From: Candidatus Lactobacillus pullistercoris | GTDB lineage: Bacteria > Bacillota > Bacilli > Lactobacillales > Lactobacillaceae | Assembly: GCA_018883635.1 (NCBI GenBank) | Contig: JAHLFT010000066.1 | Location: forward strand, 1 to 46,269 | Length of the DNA: 46,269 nucleotides | Direction of reading: 5' to 3' | Shown here: positions 32,456 through 41,727 of the stretch, piece by piece | Layout: each line of letters starts with the position of its first letter | Position numbering within the stretch: the first letter of the stretch is position 1 | Notes under the pieces: generated by a model | Told to the model about the DNA's origin: nothing | Databases searched by the model: none | The model's input: only the letters and a program-made list of their open reading frames with translations | Made by a program: the position numbers and the translations under genes

Positions 32456-34297
32456 TTATTTATTTTTCAAAACAATACCTTCATACAGCTTAACCGTAAT
32501 TAAGTAATAAATTAAATACAACACCAAAAAAATCGTAAATGGAATCCAAATCTTATCATATGGATTGCTTAGCATTGACTTAAAGAATTGTAATCCAAAG
32601 AGAACATCAACTATTCCCAAAATTGCAGGAAGTGCGAACAAAGTTCCAATTTCACTTCTAATTGAAGCCTTGAGCAGTTTTCTTTGTGCTCCAATTTTCC
32701 AAAGCATCTTGTAGCGCGGCTTATCGCTATTAGCACCTGATAATACCTTGAACATCAAAGTCGAAGCAAGCATTGCTAAGAAGGCGATTCCTAAGAAAAA
32801 ACCCATAAATTCAAAACCTGAAGCAATCGCTGCAACTAAGCGATACTGAGCTGATTTTGAATTTTTGAGCGATACATCGACGCCTTGAGCTGATTGACTA
32901 ATAGTTTGATCAACTGATAATTTTTGCAATTTTTCAACATTATTAAAATTGCTTCTAAAGTTATTGACCAATAATAAACTTACTTGCCGTTTTTTAGCTT
33001 TGATTTGACGATATTGTTTGTCTGAAACTAATTTAACTTGATTACCTGAATAAGGTGTTAAGGAGGATAACTGATAATTTTCTTCACCTTTAGGATTATT
33101 AACACCTTTAACGGTAATAGTTCTTGTTGTCCAATCTTCTTGATCGTTTTTGCGGTAATAATGTTGATATTTCAAATTCTTTTTATCGATCTCACTCTTT
33201 TTCATGTAAAGAACTGGTAGCTTATCCTTACCATGACCGACAATTGTTTGTTTATAATCTAATGTTTGTTTTTGTCTTACAGAAACCCTCTTGATTTGCT
33301 TATTAACTGCAGCATCTTTTTTATACAAAACTACATCATAATAAGTTGATTTCATTGCATCTTCAGTTAAATTGTTAAAGTTCAAACCAACTGTAATTGC
33401 TCCTAAAGCCAAAGCAAAGAGCAAGGAAACAACAGTCAAAATTCGATTATAATCACCAAGTCTAAATTTTAATTGACCTAAAGTGAAGGAATGAAGCTTA
33501 TGATCTTTAAAGGCTTTATTTTTACGTAAGAAATTGATGATACCAGTAAAGAAAGAATCAAATACAAAGTATGAACCAGGCACAATTGTAAAGAAGCCAA
33601 TTATAACTGAATTAGTCATCAAATGTTGATAATCATGCATTGCCCAATAGCCAGTAGCAAGTAAAGCAATTCCTAAAACAGCTTCAACAAATTTCCATAC
33701 TTTATTTTGGTGCAATTTAACTGGCTTTTGATCTTCGTGAAGTAAATTAATTACTGGTGTTTTAACTAATTTATGACGGTTACAAAAGGCAGCTAAGAAA
33801 AAGAGAATTACAAAGAAGATTAATGTCCAGAGCATTGCCGGAATGTAAAAACCGAAGAATTTATGAATTTGCAATCCCATTTGTGAAATCAGCAATTGTG
33901 CAACTACTTGAGTTAAACCAATTCCAATCACAATTCCTAAAACTGTTGCCAGTATGCCGATTATTAAAGTTTCGATAAAAATTAAGCGCCCAATTTTACT
34001 ATTACGAGCTCCGAGAATCATGTAAGTACCGTAAGCTTTTTTACGCATACTTAGTAAAAAACTGTTGGCATACACAATATAGACCAGAGTAATTAATGAT
34101 AAGAGTGCAATCCCAAAGGCAAAAACAAACTTAGTAATTGAAAAGGCAATTGTTAATGCACCTTTTAAAAAGGCAGGATTAATCGCAATCGTCATGAACA
34201 TATAGAAAATTGCAGCTGCAAGCGTTAAGCCTGAAAATAAGACGGCGTAATCTTTGAACCGGCTTTTAATACCAGTTAATGATAATTTCCAAAGCAT
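32456..34297 (-). CDS. BceB-type ABC transporter permease (FtsX-like)
   Basis: 613 aa. About ten membrane helices: a pair near the N-terminus, FtsX-type blocks at about 55-145 (TYMILGARNSKIGRL), further helices to about 300, then a soluble outer domain of about 180 residues (320-480), and a second FtsX-type block near the C-terminus (YKMLWKIGAQRKLL). That large outer domain between helices 7 and 8 is the mark of BceB/VraG permeases, which protect against cell-wall peptide antibiotics and signal to a histidine kinase. No kinase or response regulator is adjacent. It is 14 bp after the ATPase gene. Confidence 0.88.
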   Translation of the reverse strand: MLWKLSLTGIKSRFKDYAVLFSGLTLAAAIFYMFMTIAINPAFLKGALTIAFSITKFVFAFGIALLSLITLVYIVYANSFLLSMRKKAYGTYMILGARNSKIGRLIFIETLIIGILATVLGIVIGIGLTQVVAQLLISQMGLQIHKFFGFYIPAMLWTLIFFVILFFLAAFCNRHKLVKTPVINLLHEDQKPVKLHQNKVWKFVEAVLGIALLATGYWAMHDYQHLMTNSVIIGFFTIVPGSYFVFDSFFTGIINFLRKNKAFKDHKLHSFTLGQLKFRLGDYNRILTVVSLLFALALGAITVGLNFNNLTEDAMKSTYYDVVLYKKDAAVNKQIKRVSVRQKQTLDYKQTIVGHGKDKLPVLYMKKSEIDKKNLKYQHYYRKNDQEDWTTRTITVKGVNNPKGEENYQLSSLTPYSGNQVKLVSDKQYRQIKAKKRQVSLLLVNNFRSNFNNVEKLQKLSVDQTISQSAQGVDVSLKNSKSAQYRLVAAIASGFEFMGFFLGIAFLAMLASTLMFKVLSGANSDKPRYKMLWKIGAQRKLLKASIRSEIGTLFALPAILGIVDVLFGLQFFKSMLSNPYDKIWIPFTIFLVLYLIYYLITVKLYEGIVLKNK

Positions 34298-34311
34298 AAT
34301 TCTTTCCTTTC

Positions 34312-35058
34312 TTAACGTCTACCTAATTCAGCAATAATGTCTTGATAAAATTCCTCGCGACTTTTATTTTCTTTTTTCAATTCTTTACCGATCTTTCCAT
34401 CTTTAATGAATAAAATTCTTTGAGCATAAGATGCTGAAAATGGATCGTGAGTAACCATTAAAATTGAAACTTTATCTTTCTCATTTAAATCTTTCATTGT
34501 TTCAAGCAATTCTGTTGCCGCTTTTGAATCAAGCGCACCCGTTGGCTCATCCCCATAAAGAATGGCAGGATTATGAACAAGTGCTCTGGCAGAAGCTACA
34601 CGTTGTTTTTGACCACCAGAAATTTCTGCTGGATATTTATCTAAAATTTGATTAATTCCTAATCGACTTGAAATCTCTTCAACCTTATTATTAATTTCAC
34701 AACTCTTAACATTTTGAAGAGCTAACGGTAAAGCAATATTTTCCCGATTAGTTAAATTATCAAGTAAATTAAAATCTTGGAAAATAAAGCCGATCTCCTT
34801 ACCCCTGAAATCTGCCATCTGATTCTTTTGCAATTCAGTAATATCTTGGTTATTAACAAATACTCTACCCGTTGTTGGTTTATCTAAAGTAGACAAAATA
34901 TTAAGTAATGTTGTCTTACCTGAACCTGAAGCACCCATGATTCCTACGAATTCACCTTTTTGGACAAAGAAATCTATTCCTTTAAGTGCTTGGTATTGCT
35001 TTTGTCCTTTTTTACCATAAGTTTTTGTAATTTTTTCAACTTTAAGAATTCCTGTCAT
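34312..35058 (-). CDS. BceA-type ABC transporter ATP-binding protein
   Basis: 248 aa. Walker A GASGSGKTT, Q-loop FIFQDFNLLDNLT, signature ISGGQKQRVASARALV, Walker B ILYGDEPTGALD and switch VTHD are intact. The sequence DEPTGALDS and the ~250-aa size are typical of the MacB/BceA class that partners FtsX-like permeases. First gene of the pair. Its promoter region carries a near-perfect inverted repeat, suggesting local control. Confidence 0.93.
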   Translation of the reverse strand: MTGILKVEKITKTYGKKGQKQYQALKGIDFFVQKGEFVGIMGASGSGKTTLLNILSTLDKPTTGRVFVNNQDITELQKNQMADFRGKEIGFIFQDFNLLDNLTNRENIALPLALQNVKSCEINNKVEEISSRLGINQILDKYPAEISGGQKQRVASARALVHNPAILYGDEPTGALDSKAATELLETMKDLNEKDKVSILMVTHDPFSASYAQRILFIKDGKIGKELKKENKSREEFYQDIIAELGRR

Positions 35059-35079
35059 TGTTAATCCCTTCTTTTGTTT

Positions 35080-35128
35080 TACTGTATTATTTAATTAATA
35101 CGGTAATATGATGTTAGGGTTTTGTCAA
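35080..35128 (-). promoter_or_regulatory. Promoter region with inverted repeat upstream of the bceA-like gene
   Basis: TACTGTATTA (35080-35089) and TAATACGGTA (35096-35105) are 10-bp arms with one mismatch around TTTAAT. On the minus strand a consensus -35 TTGACA (35123-35128) stands 17 bp from the hexamer TACCGT, which lies in one arm. The repeat is placed as an operator would be; the regulator is unknown. Confidence 0.5.
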
Positions 35129-35179
35129 CTAAATTTTTTTAAGTTTATAATTAAAGTTAAAAAGAAAAGGGTTTTTAAA

Positions 35180-35791
35180 ATGAAAGCAAACTTTGACTAT
35201 TTAAAAAATAATCAATTGCTAAAAGATGAATATCAGACAGCAAATAAGATCGTTAAACTCTATGAAATTGAAGATTATCGTGACGTCATTATTAACGCGC
35301 GCTTATTTTTAGAAGAAATTACAAAGTTAGTCATTAAATGGGAGAATTTAAATTGCTACTACCCACTTAAAGATGGTGAACACTACAATCTGCGCAATAA
35401 CACTCAGTATTTAAGAGAAAATCTTGATTATCCGCTAATTATTTTTAAATTATTTGATGAAGTTCGGCGCCTAGGTAATGAAGCTGTGCATGATTCTAAA
35501 TTTCAGATTAATCCAAACCAAGCTTGGCATGTTATTTGTAACGTTAACGATATTCTTGTATTTTTATTAAATAGTTATAACGGGCAAAAATTAAACTATC
35601 TAAGACCTGACTTAAACCTTGAAGCTAGTGACCATCCTGATAAATTTGGCATGCGTAAATTGAAAATTACCGAACAGACTAAAAGACAAAACATTAGGAA
35701 GAATAATGTCGAGCAAGCGCAAAGTTTTCTAAAAAATAAACAAAAAAAGCATTATCATTTAAGAAAATCACGTCACTTTTTTAAGCATTAA
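35180..35791 (+). CDS. DUF4145-like (HEPN-type) protein
   Basis: 203 aa from MKANFDYLKNN; the frame extends 24 codons upstream, but AAAAGGG precedes this ATG. Helical N-terminal domain (1-140) with the pattern YRDVIINARLFLEEITKLV and DEVRRLGNEAVHD. The Arg96/97...His104 spacing resembles the R-x4-6-H motif of HEPN RNases, and the layout resembles DUF4145, known from HsdR subunits. The C-terminal 60 residues are very basic (KQKKHYHLRKSRHFFKH), suggesting nucleic-acid binding. No partner antitoxin is adjacent. Its module also appears inside the protein at 44219-46069. Function unknown. Confidence 0.65.
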   Translation: MKANFDYLKNNQLLKDEYQTANKIVKLYEIEDYRDVIINARLFLEEITKLVIKWENLNCYYPLKDGEHYNLRNNTQYLRENLDYPLIIFKLFDEVRRLGNEAVHDSKFQINPNQAWHVICNVNDILVFLLNSYNGQKLNYLRPDLNLEASDHPDKFGMRKLKITEQTKRQNIRKNNVEQAQSFLKNKQKKHYHLRKSRHFFKH

Positions 35792-35829
35792 AAAGGCGAA
35801 ATAAGTACTTTAACTTACTTCGCCCTTTT
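35790..35829. terminator. Bidirectional terminator
   Basis: AAAGGCGAAATAAGTA pairs with TTACTTCGCCCTTT with a small bulge; A- and T-runs on both sides. It separates two convergent genes. Confidence 0.8.
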
Positions 35830-35849
35830 GCTTATTTTTATCTTAATAT

Positions 35850-37097
35850 TTACTTTACTTTTTTACCTAAGTGCTTAATTAACTGCTTTTCTCCACTTCT
35901 GTGGAAAATCCCATTTTCATAGTTGATAACTTTTTTAGTCTTTTTACCATTTTGTTTAAACTTACACACAAGTTGATAATTGACATCACTGTAATTATCG
36001 CCAGCTGGTAAAATTTTGATAACTTTTACTGCTAATTTTACCTTTTTCTTGTTTAGTTTGTTTTTCAACAAATTTTTGTAAGATTTATTCTTCTTTTTAT
36101 CCACAAAATTATCCGCATTCGGCTTTAAATAGTTACGATATAGTAACTTACCAGCTTCATTGCGTGTAATCAAACCTGTCCATAATGGATTAACTACATA
36201 ATCACCTTCAACATCTTGATAGACGTCACGATTTTGATTACCAGCATAGTTAGTAACTGAACCATAATCACTAGTATCATCTTCACTATTACTAAATTCT
36301 GAATTGATAGAAGAAGAAAGATCTTTTACCTTTTCTGATTTTATCGTCTTCCCTTGATAACTTGCTTTGATATAAAGCTCTGTATCTTTGGCTAAAGGAT
36401 AATTTTTAAAGCTGGCTTGTCCATTTTGATCAAGCACTTTGACCTTTTTATCGTTGATATAAACTATCCCCTTAGAGACACTGCGAATCTGGAAGGTGCC
36501 CGTCTTAATCGTCATATTAATCGTTTTACTAGACCAAATATTGACAATCGCATCAGCAGTTAATTTACGTCCAGCCACTTTTGTCTTAACCAATAAGTGA
36601 TAGCGACCTGGAAAAACCTGCCCTAAATCTTGATAAAAATTCTGGTTAGCACCGTCCATCTTACCTAAATTATGATCATTAACTGTTAAGACAGAATTAG
36701 GATGGTTGGTTTGAACCTGTGGACGATAAACTTGTACTTTTAAAGTATATTTCGGAAATAGTAAAAAATGGCTACCTGAGTTCACAAGCTTGATCTGTTG
36801 ATTATTCTTATCATGACGCAAATTATTTTCTAATTCTTTAGCTGCCTTGGGATTTTCTTTAAAATAATTCTGCAGCGGCCTGAGTTTGGCGTCAGTCAAT
36901 GTTACATCAGGATCAGAAGCCGTCACATATTTTGCCATCCCCACTTTAGGATCATTCATTGCGGCAATGATGCGATTAACCTGCAAGTTCTTTTGATAAT
37001 AAACTGCACCCCACCCATAAAAAATGCCAAAGGCGATTAATATTATTAAAAATGCTATTAACTTAGGATGAGATCTTGAATTCTTCTTTTTTGTCAT
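35850..37097 (-). CDS. TcaA-like membrane protein without zinc ribbon
   Basis: 415 aa from MTKKKNSRSHP; a GTG three codons earlier overlaps the ribosome binding site. One membrane helix (about 13-33), the rest outside. The first outer part (IIAAMNDPKVGMAKYVTASD) and repeated beta-rich domains resemble TcaA/YvbJ, and the C-terminal domain (about 300-415) is NTF2-like (LYRNYLKPNADNF, VNYQLVCKFKQNGKK). In S. aureus TcaA affects glycopeptide tolerance; the usual N-terminal zinc ribbon is missing here. Very Lys-rich C-terminus. Divergent from the hexosaminidase gene. Confidence 0.68.
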   Translation of the reverse strand: MTKKKNSRSHPKLIAFLIILIAFGIFYGWGAVYYQKNLQVNRIIAAMNDPKVGMAKYVTASDPDVTLTDAKLRPLQNYFKENPKAAKELENNLRHDKNNQQIKLVNSGSHFLLFPKYTLKVQVYRPQVQTNHPNSVLTVNDHNLGKMDGANQNFYQDLGQVFPGRYHLLVKTKVAGRKLTADAIVNIWSSKTINMTIKTGTFQIRSVSKGIVYINDKKVKVLDQNGQASFKNYPLAKDTELYIKASYQGKTIKSEKVKDLSSSINSEFSNSEDDTSDYGSVTNYAGNQNRDVYQDVEGDYVVNPLWTGLITRNEAGKLLYRNYLKPNADNFVDKKKNKSYKNLLKNKLNKKKVKLAVKVIKILPAGDNYSDVNYQLVCKFKQNGKKTKKVINYENGIFHRSGEKQLIKHLGKKVK

Positions 37098-37192
37098 TAC
37101 AATCACCTATCTCTAGCCTATCAATTTTCAGGCGCGTAGCAAATTTTTACTTTCTTATTTAATAATAATTAAAAATATTATATGCTTAATCT

Positions 37193-38368
37193 ATGTTTAA
37201 ACTAAAGAATAAAACTAAGAAAATTAACGCTATTATTCTTTTATTGGCATTCATCTTTTTATTAACAGCTTGTGCACAAAAAGATCTGTCTAAGAATAAT
37301 TCATCTAAGTCAAATATGTCAATTAGCAAAAATAATAAAATTCACCATCCCCAGGATAAGGCAAAAAAGATCCTGAAGAAAATGAATCTTGACCAAAAAA
37401 TTGGGCAGCTTTACTTTATCCACAGTACTGGTGACTTCCAACAGATGAAAAGATTGATTAAAAAAGATCATCTTGGCGGAATCACCTTATTTGGTCCAGA
37501 TTTCAAGGGCCGCACACATGCCCAGTTTTTACGTGAAATGGACACTTACCAAAAAGAAAGTCCAACTGGAATGTTTATTGCGACCGATCAAGAAGGCGGC
37601 ACAGTTTCAAGAATTAACACGAATCCCTTAGTAAGCCACAGCAATTTTTCAAGTCCACAAACAATTTATGCTAAATCGGGTTTAACTGGAATTGCAAATG
37701 AAGATGCACGCGTTAGCAGGATTCTGAAAAATAATAAAATTAATATGAATTTTGCGCCCGTCGCTGATGTTGCTTTAAATAAAAATAGCTTTATTTATCA
37801 ACGAACTTTGGGTAAAGGTTATAACGAAACCGCCAGATATATTCCCGTTGCAGTTCATGCAATTCAAAAAGAGAATGTTGCTGCTGTCTTAAAACATTTT
37901 CCTGGTTACGGAGACGCTGGGGATACTCATACTGGCTTTGCCCAAATTAATAAAAAATTCTCGGCATATGAGGAAGAAGACTTATTACCATTTAAGGCGG
38001 GTATTCATGCACATGTTGATGGGATTATGGTTTCCCACATTATCATTAAGGACCTTGATCCACTTTATCCAGCTTCTTTATCCACAACTGCTCACCAATT
38101 ATTGCGGAAAAAGTTAGATTATCAAGGCTTAATCATCACAGATGATTTACAAATGGGTGCAATTACTGAGTTTGCCAAAAAACACCAGATTAACGCCGAT
38201 ATTTTAGCGTTAAAAGCCGGTAATGACTTATTGTTAGGTGGAGACCCAGAAACTGGAATACCTGCAATTAAGCAGGCTGTGGAAAAGAAAGAAATTTCAA
38301 CCAAGCAAATCGATAAATCGGTTTATCGAATTTTAAAATTAAAAGAAAAACTTCAGATACTAAAATAA
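37193..38368 (+). CDS. Lipoprotein beta-N-acetylhexosaminidase (GH3, NagZ-like)
   Basis: 391 aa. Signal peptide with lipobox LTAC27, polar linker, then a (beta/alpha)8 GH3 domain: QKIGQLYFIHS at the start, KHFPGYGDAGDTHTGF with the catalytic-loop Asp/His dyad, and GLIITDDLQMGAI with the nucleophile Asp. NagZ-type enzymes release GlcNAc from muropeptides; surface-anchored forms in Firmicutes act in wall turnover. The start has no visible ribosome binding site; a TATTAT (37176-37181) lies only 11 bp before the ATG, so a near-leaderless mRNA is possible. Confidence 0.9.
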   Translation: MFKLKNKTKKINAIILLLAFIFLLTACAQKDLSKNNSSKSNMSISKNNKIHHPQDKAKKILKKMNLDQKIGQLYFIHSTGDFQQMKRLIKKDHLGGITLFGPDFKGRTHAQFLREMDTYQKESPTGMFIATDQEGGTVSRINTNPLVSHSNFSSPQTIYAKSGLTGIANEDARVSRILKNNKINMNFAPVADVALNKNSFIYQRTLGKGYNETARYIPVAVHAIQKENVAAVLKHFPGYGDAGDTHTGFAQINKKFSAYEEEDLLPFKAGIHAHVDGIMVSHIIIKDLDPLYPASLSTTAHQLLRKKLDYQGLIITDDLQMGAITEFAKKHQINADILALKAGNDLLLGGDPETGIPAIKQAVEKKEISTKQIDKSVYRILKLKEKLQILK

Positions 38369-38404
38369 GAGGTCGGAAAATTCTTTCCCACCTCTTATTT
38401 TTGT
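38362..38404. terminator. Bidirectional terminator after the hexosaminidase gene
   Basis: AAAATAAGAGGT pairs with ACCTCTTATTTT, with inner G-C pairs; the SLAP gene converges from the other side. Confidence 0.85.
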
Positions 38405-38424
38405 TTTCTTTTACTTAAACTTAA

Positions 38425-41400
38425 TTAATCTTGATCAAGTGTAGCAACATAATCCATAGAAACCCATTGATTTTCGTTACCAATTCTAACCATTTCATGA
38501 CCGTTGACCCATTTAATAGCCCAAACTTTCCAAGAAGTTCCAGCATTAATGAATTTTCCGGTGAAATTACCATTAGCATCAAGCAATGGAATCATTGTTG
38601 AACTTGAAATCATATGAGCAATGCCCTTGAATAACTGTTCTGCAGTTATCTTATTAGTATTTTCATCAATAGTTTTGACATAATTTTCTGGAAGCCATTG
38701 ACCTTCTCCAATTTGGTAATACCAAGTTGTTCCAATTAACATTTGTTCAAGTACTTGCCAGCTTGTATCAGTTGCAATTGTTTGATCAGTCTTTTGACCT
38801 TGTCCATTATAAACATTCACACGCCAATTGCGGTTATGATTAATGACTGGTACATAAATCTTTTTGACGATTTTCTTAGTGTGATTGAATGAATTGTTAA
38901 TGTTAACCTTATTGTTTTTAATAATAATGCGACGAGAGTTATCGATATTATTACTATTATGTTGGCTATTCTCTTTAACTGTATAAGTTAATTCGGGAAT
39001 AACCTGTTGCTTATTTTCATCAGAAACAACAAACTTATTTGGATCTTGCGTCTGCTGTGAACTTTGATCATTTTTCTTATGTTCTTCAGGCAAAATAACT
39101 TCTGTATCACCCTCTTCAGGCTGAGTTTGGTTTGCCAAAGCAGCTAATTTTTGAGCTTGAGTCAAATTGTTTTCAGTTTGTTTAAGGTTAGCTTGTTCTG
39201 AACTTAATTTTTCACTTAAATCATTGGCAAGCTTAGCCTTACTTTGATAATCTTGCTCACTTATAGCTTGATCTTTCAATGCAGTTTGCAAAGCAGCTAA
39301 ATGATTCTGATGCTTAGTTAAAACATTTTTAGCGGTTGCGACTGCCTTTTGTGCTTCATTAGCTAATTGATCCAGCTTTTTTTGTTCAGCGTTAACTTGA
39401 TCTAAATTATCTTTTTTAGCATTTACAACTGCTGTTAAACTATCTAAAGTTGCATGTTCTTTTTGTGCGGTCGCATTTTTAGCTTGATAATCCTGAATAA
39501 ATTGATCATTTTCTTGTTTAAATTGTGCTAGAGCAGTCTTAGCTTGCTTTAATGCAGCTTGATCTGTAGATAAATCTTGTTGCGCCTTTTTCAAACTATT
39601 TTGGTCATTACCTAAAGCTGTTTTACCTTGAGAAATCTTAGCTTGAATATCCTGCAAATTCTTATTTGCTTGATCGTATGCATTTTTAGCTGCAGTATAT
39701 GCAAGCTGAGTATTCATGGCTTTTTGATTTAAACTGTTCAGACCTTGTTTTAAGTTGTTCAAATCTGTTAGTTGATCTGCACCCTTAGCCTTTAAAGAAG
39801 CGATTTGAGCTTCAATATCCTTATTAGCATCAGGATCAACTTCCCAAGTTCCACCATCATACTTTGAAGTATCAACTACACCTGTAAATACAGTGCCACC
39901 ATCAGCTGTTTTTTCTTGACCAGAAGTTACATTAATGAAGTGCGTCGTAACAAAATCATGGTCGTCTTCTTTTTGGTTAGATAAACTAAGTGCGTAGCTA
40001 GCAGGATTATCATCTAAGAAATTATTTGCATGCCGATATTCAGGTTCTGAACCAGGATTGCAGACATTTCCAAGAAGCATCCCCTTTAAATTGTCATACA
40101 AAGCCTTTTTAACTTCGGTCATGGTCATCGGTTTATCAAGTGGGGCATTAAAAGCATACATATCTTCAATTGAATTTTGATCAATCTTCAATCCATGCTT
40201 GTTTGCTTCACGAACAATTCCTTCAACATAGTGACCCTGACGATTGCTTCTGCCATGTGCATCATAATCAGCAGCAATATCATTAGCTAAAGACTGGGTA
40301 TTAAGACCGTAAGTCCAGGCAGGCAAACCTAATTGCTTACGCGCATTATTGATAATTCTTAAAGTATAGTTACTTAATTCTCTTTGTTGAGCTGGTGTTA
40401 AATTCTTTGGATCAACTTGTTCGTTATCATCTGCTTTAGACTCTCTCTTAAACTGATTGTTGTCTGCATTATAAGCATCCTCGGACTTTTTAACTGTTTC
40501 ATCCCAGTTGGCATCTTTTTCAGGAGTATAAGCAGCACGTAATTCATCTAAAGTAAATGGTAAGTTAACAGCATTTTGAAGATCACCGTTTTGTGCTACC
40601 TGTTTTTCTAAAATTCCCAAAGTACCATTTTGACCGTATTCTTGATCATAGGCAACTTGTTTCTGTGATACTTTGTTTAATTGATCTGATTTTGCTTGTT
40701 GTGCTTGATCATTGTCTTTTTGAGCAGCAACCATTTTACCATTTTTATCACTAACTTCTTTTTGAGCAGGTTCAAGTTTTGCTTGTGCATCTGTGAGAGC
40801 AGATTGATCTTGCTTAAGTTGATAATTAGCTTGGTTGGCATTTTGCATATCTTGATCAACTTTATTTTGTGCAGCTGTATATGCCTTAGTTAATTGATCA
40901 CCTTTGTTTTGATCAATTTTACTTTGGGCTTCTTTAGCTGCCGCATCAGCTGCATTGGTTTTACCTGCTTGGTCATTTCTTTGGCTAACAGCTTGATCGT
41001 AATCTTGCTTTGCACTTGTTACTTGAGCTTGATGATTACTTGCCTCACGACTAGCTTCTTGACTAGCTTGCTCAGTATTTGCAACTACTTTTTGTTGGTT
41101 AGCAATTTGAGCTTGAGTTTGCTCCACATTGCCATCTTTTTGTAAATTATTAACATTTTGTGTAGCTTGATCAAGTTTTGCCTTTGATTGACTAAGAACA
41201 TTATTAGCTGATTGAGCTTCACTACTTAAATTATTAACAACTTCTTTTTGATGATTATAATTTTCTTGTGCTTGTTGCACATTAGTTTGGACATCTTGCG
41301 GCGATTGATTCTCCTGCGGATCGTTAACAGTATCAGCATGAACTGTTTGAACATTTTGAGCTTGCATTGCCCCGACAGCAAGACCAGCAGTTAAAGCAGT

Positions 41401-41445
41401 TCCAGCAACCATTGCAGTTTTCTTATTGAACATTTTTGTAGACAT
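38425..41445 (-). CDS. Surface protein with SEC10/PgrA and SLAP domains
   Basis: 1006 aa from MSTKMFNKKTAMVAG (GGAAGAGG upstream; a 28-codon longer frame is unlikely). Signal peptide cut after VHA37. Two long coiled-coil arms rich in Gln, Lys and Ala (about 45-290 and 540-800) flank a SEC10/PgrA surface-exclusion domain (about 345-525; LTPAQQRELSNYTLRI, GHYVEGIV, FVTTHFINV). The C-terminal 120 residues are two SLAP repeats (TWYYQIGEGQWLPENYV and MVRIGNENQWVSMDYV), which hold the protein on the wall or S-layer non-covalently; there is no LPxTG. Likely role: aggregation or adhesion. The promoter lies about 200 bp upstream, giving a long leader. Confidence 0.88.
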   Translation of the reverse strand: MSTKMFNKKTAMVAGTALTAGLAVGAMQAQNVQTVHADTVNDPQENQSPQDVQTNVQQAQENYNHQKEVVNNLSSEAQSANNVLSQSKAKLDQATQNVNNLQKDGNVEQTQAQIANQQKVVANTEQASQEASREASNHQAQVTSAKQDYDQAVSQRNDQAGKTNAADAAAKEAQSKIDQNKGDQLTKAYTAAQNKVDQDMQNANQANYQLKQDQSALTDAQAKLEPAQKEVSDKNGKMVAAQKDNDQAQQAKSDQLNKVSQKQVAYDQEYGQNGTLGILEKQVAQNGDLQNAVNLPFTLDELRAAYTPEKDANWDETVKKSEDAYNADNNQFKRESKADDNEQVDPKNLTPAQQRELSNYTLRIINNARKQLGLPAWTYGLNTQSLANDIAADYDAHGRSNRQGHYVEGIVREANKHGLKIDQNSIEDMYAFNAPLDKPMTMTEVKKALYDNLKGMLLGNVCNPGSEPEYRHANNFLDDNPASYALSLSNQKEDDHDFVTTHFINVTSGQEKTADGGTVFTGVVDTSKYDGGTWEVDPDANKDIEAQIASLKAKGADQLTDLNNLKQGLNSLNQKAMNTQLAYTAAKNAYDQANKNLQDIQAKISQGKTALGNDQNSLKKAQQDLSTDQAALKQAKTALAQFKQENDQFIQDYQAKNATAQKEHATLDSLTAVVNAKKDNLDQVNAEQKKLDQLANEAQKAVATAKNVLTKHQNHLAALQTALKDQAISEQDYQSKAKLANDLSEKLSSEQANLKQTENNLTQAQKLAALANQTQPEEGDTEVILPEEHKKNDQSSQQTQDPNKFVVSDENKQQVIPELTYTVKENSQHNSNNIDNSRRIIIKNNKVNINNSFNHTKKIVKKIYVPVINHNRNWRVNVYNGQGQKTDQTIATDTSWQVLEQMLIGTTWYYQIGEGQWLPENYVKTIDENTNKITAEQLFKGIAHMISSSTMIPLLDANGNFTGKFINAGTSWKVWAIKWVNGHEMVRIGNENQWVSMDYVATLDQD

Positions 41446-41673
41446 AAATAAAAACCTCTTCCTATAATCTAGAAGCCAGATTCTATTTTTTAGAAGAGAT
41501 TTAACTATTTTATTCCTAAAAAAGTGCACAAAAATAGCATTGAAACTTGAGAAAGCTCCAATGCCAATTAATCATCACTGTTAATAAGGATTGAGTTTTC
41601 TCTTCCATAAAAATTAGTATTTAGCTTTTTGTTTGAACACTTATAATATAACTTTTATGAAGAGAAAAAACAA
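41446..41673 (-). promoter_or_regulatory. Promoter and long leader of the SLAP-protein gene
   Basis: On the minus strand, TTGTTT (41668-41673), 17 bp spacer, TATATT (41645-41650). Predicted leader of about 190 nt with self-complementary stretches (TTTTTTAG near CTAAAAAA; TAGAA/TTCTA). Long stabilising leaders are known for lactobacillar S-layer mRNAs; a similar role here is inference. No ORF seen in it. Confidence 0.5.
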
Positions 41674-41727
41674 GAGTAAATTTAAAATTTATTCATCATC
41701 GTCATCAATTGTGTCTTCGTCAGAGTC

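Noticed and set aside
40677-41145. Several open frames on both strands opposite the coiled-coil region of the SLAP protein
   Set aside because: They result from repetitive Gln/Lys/Ala codons; no start signals.
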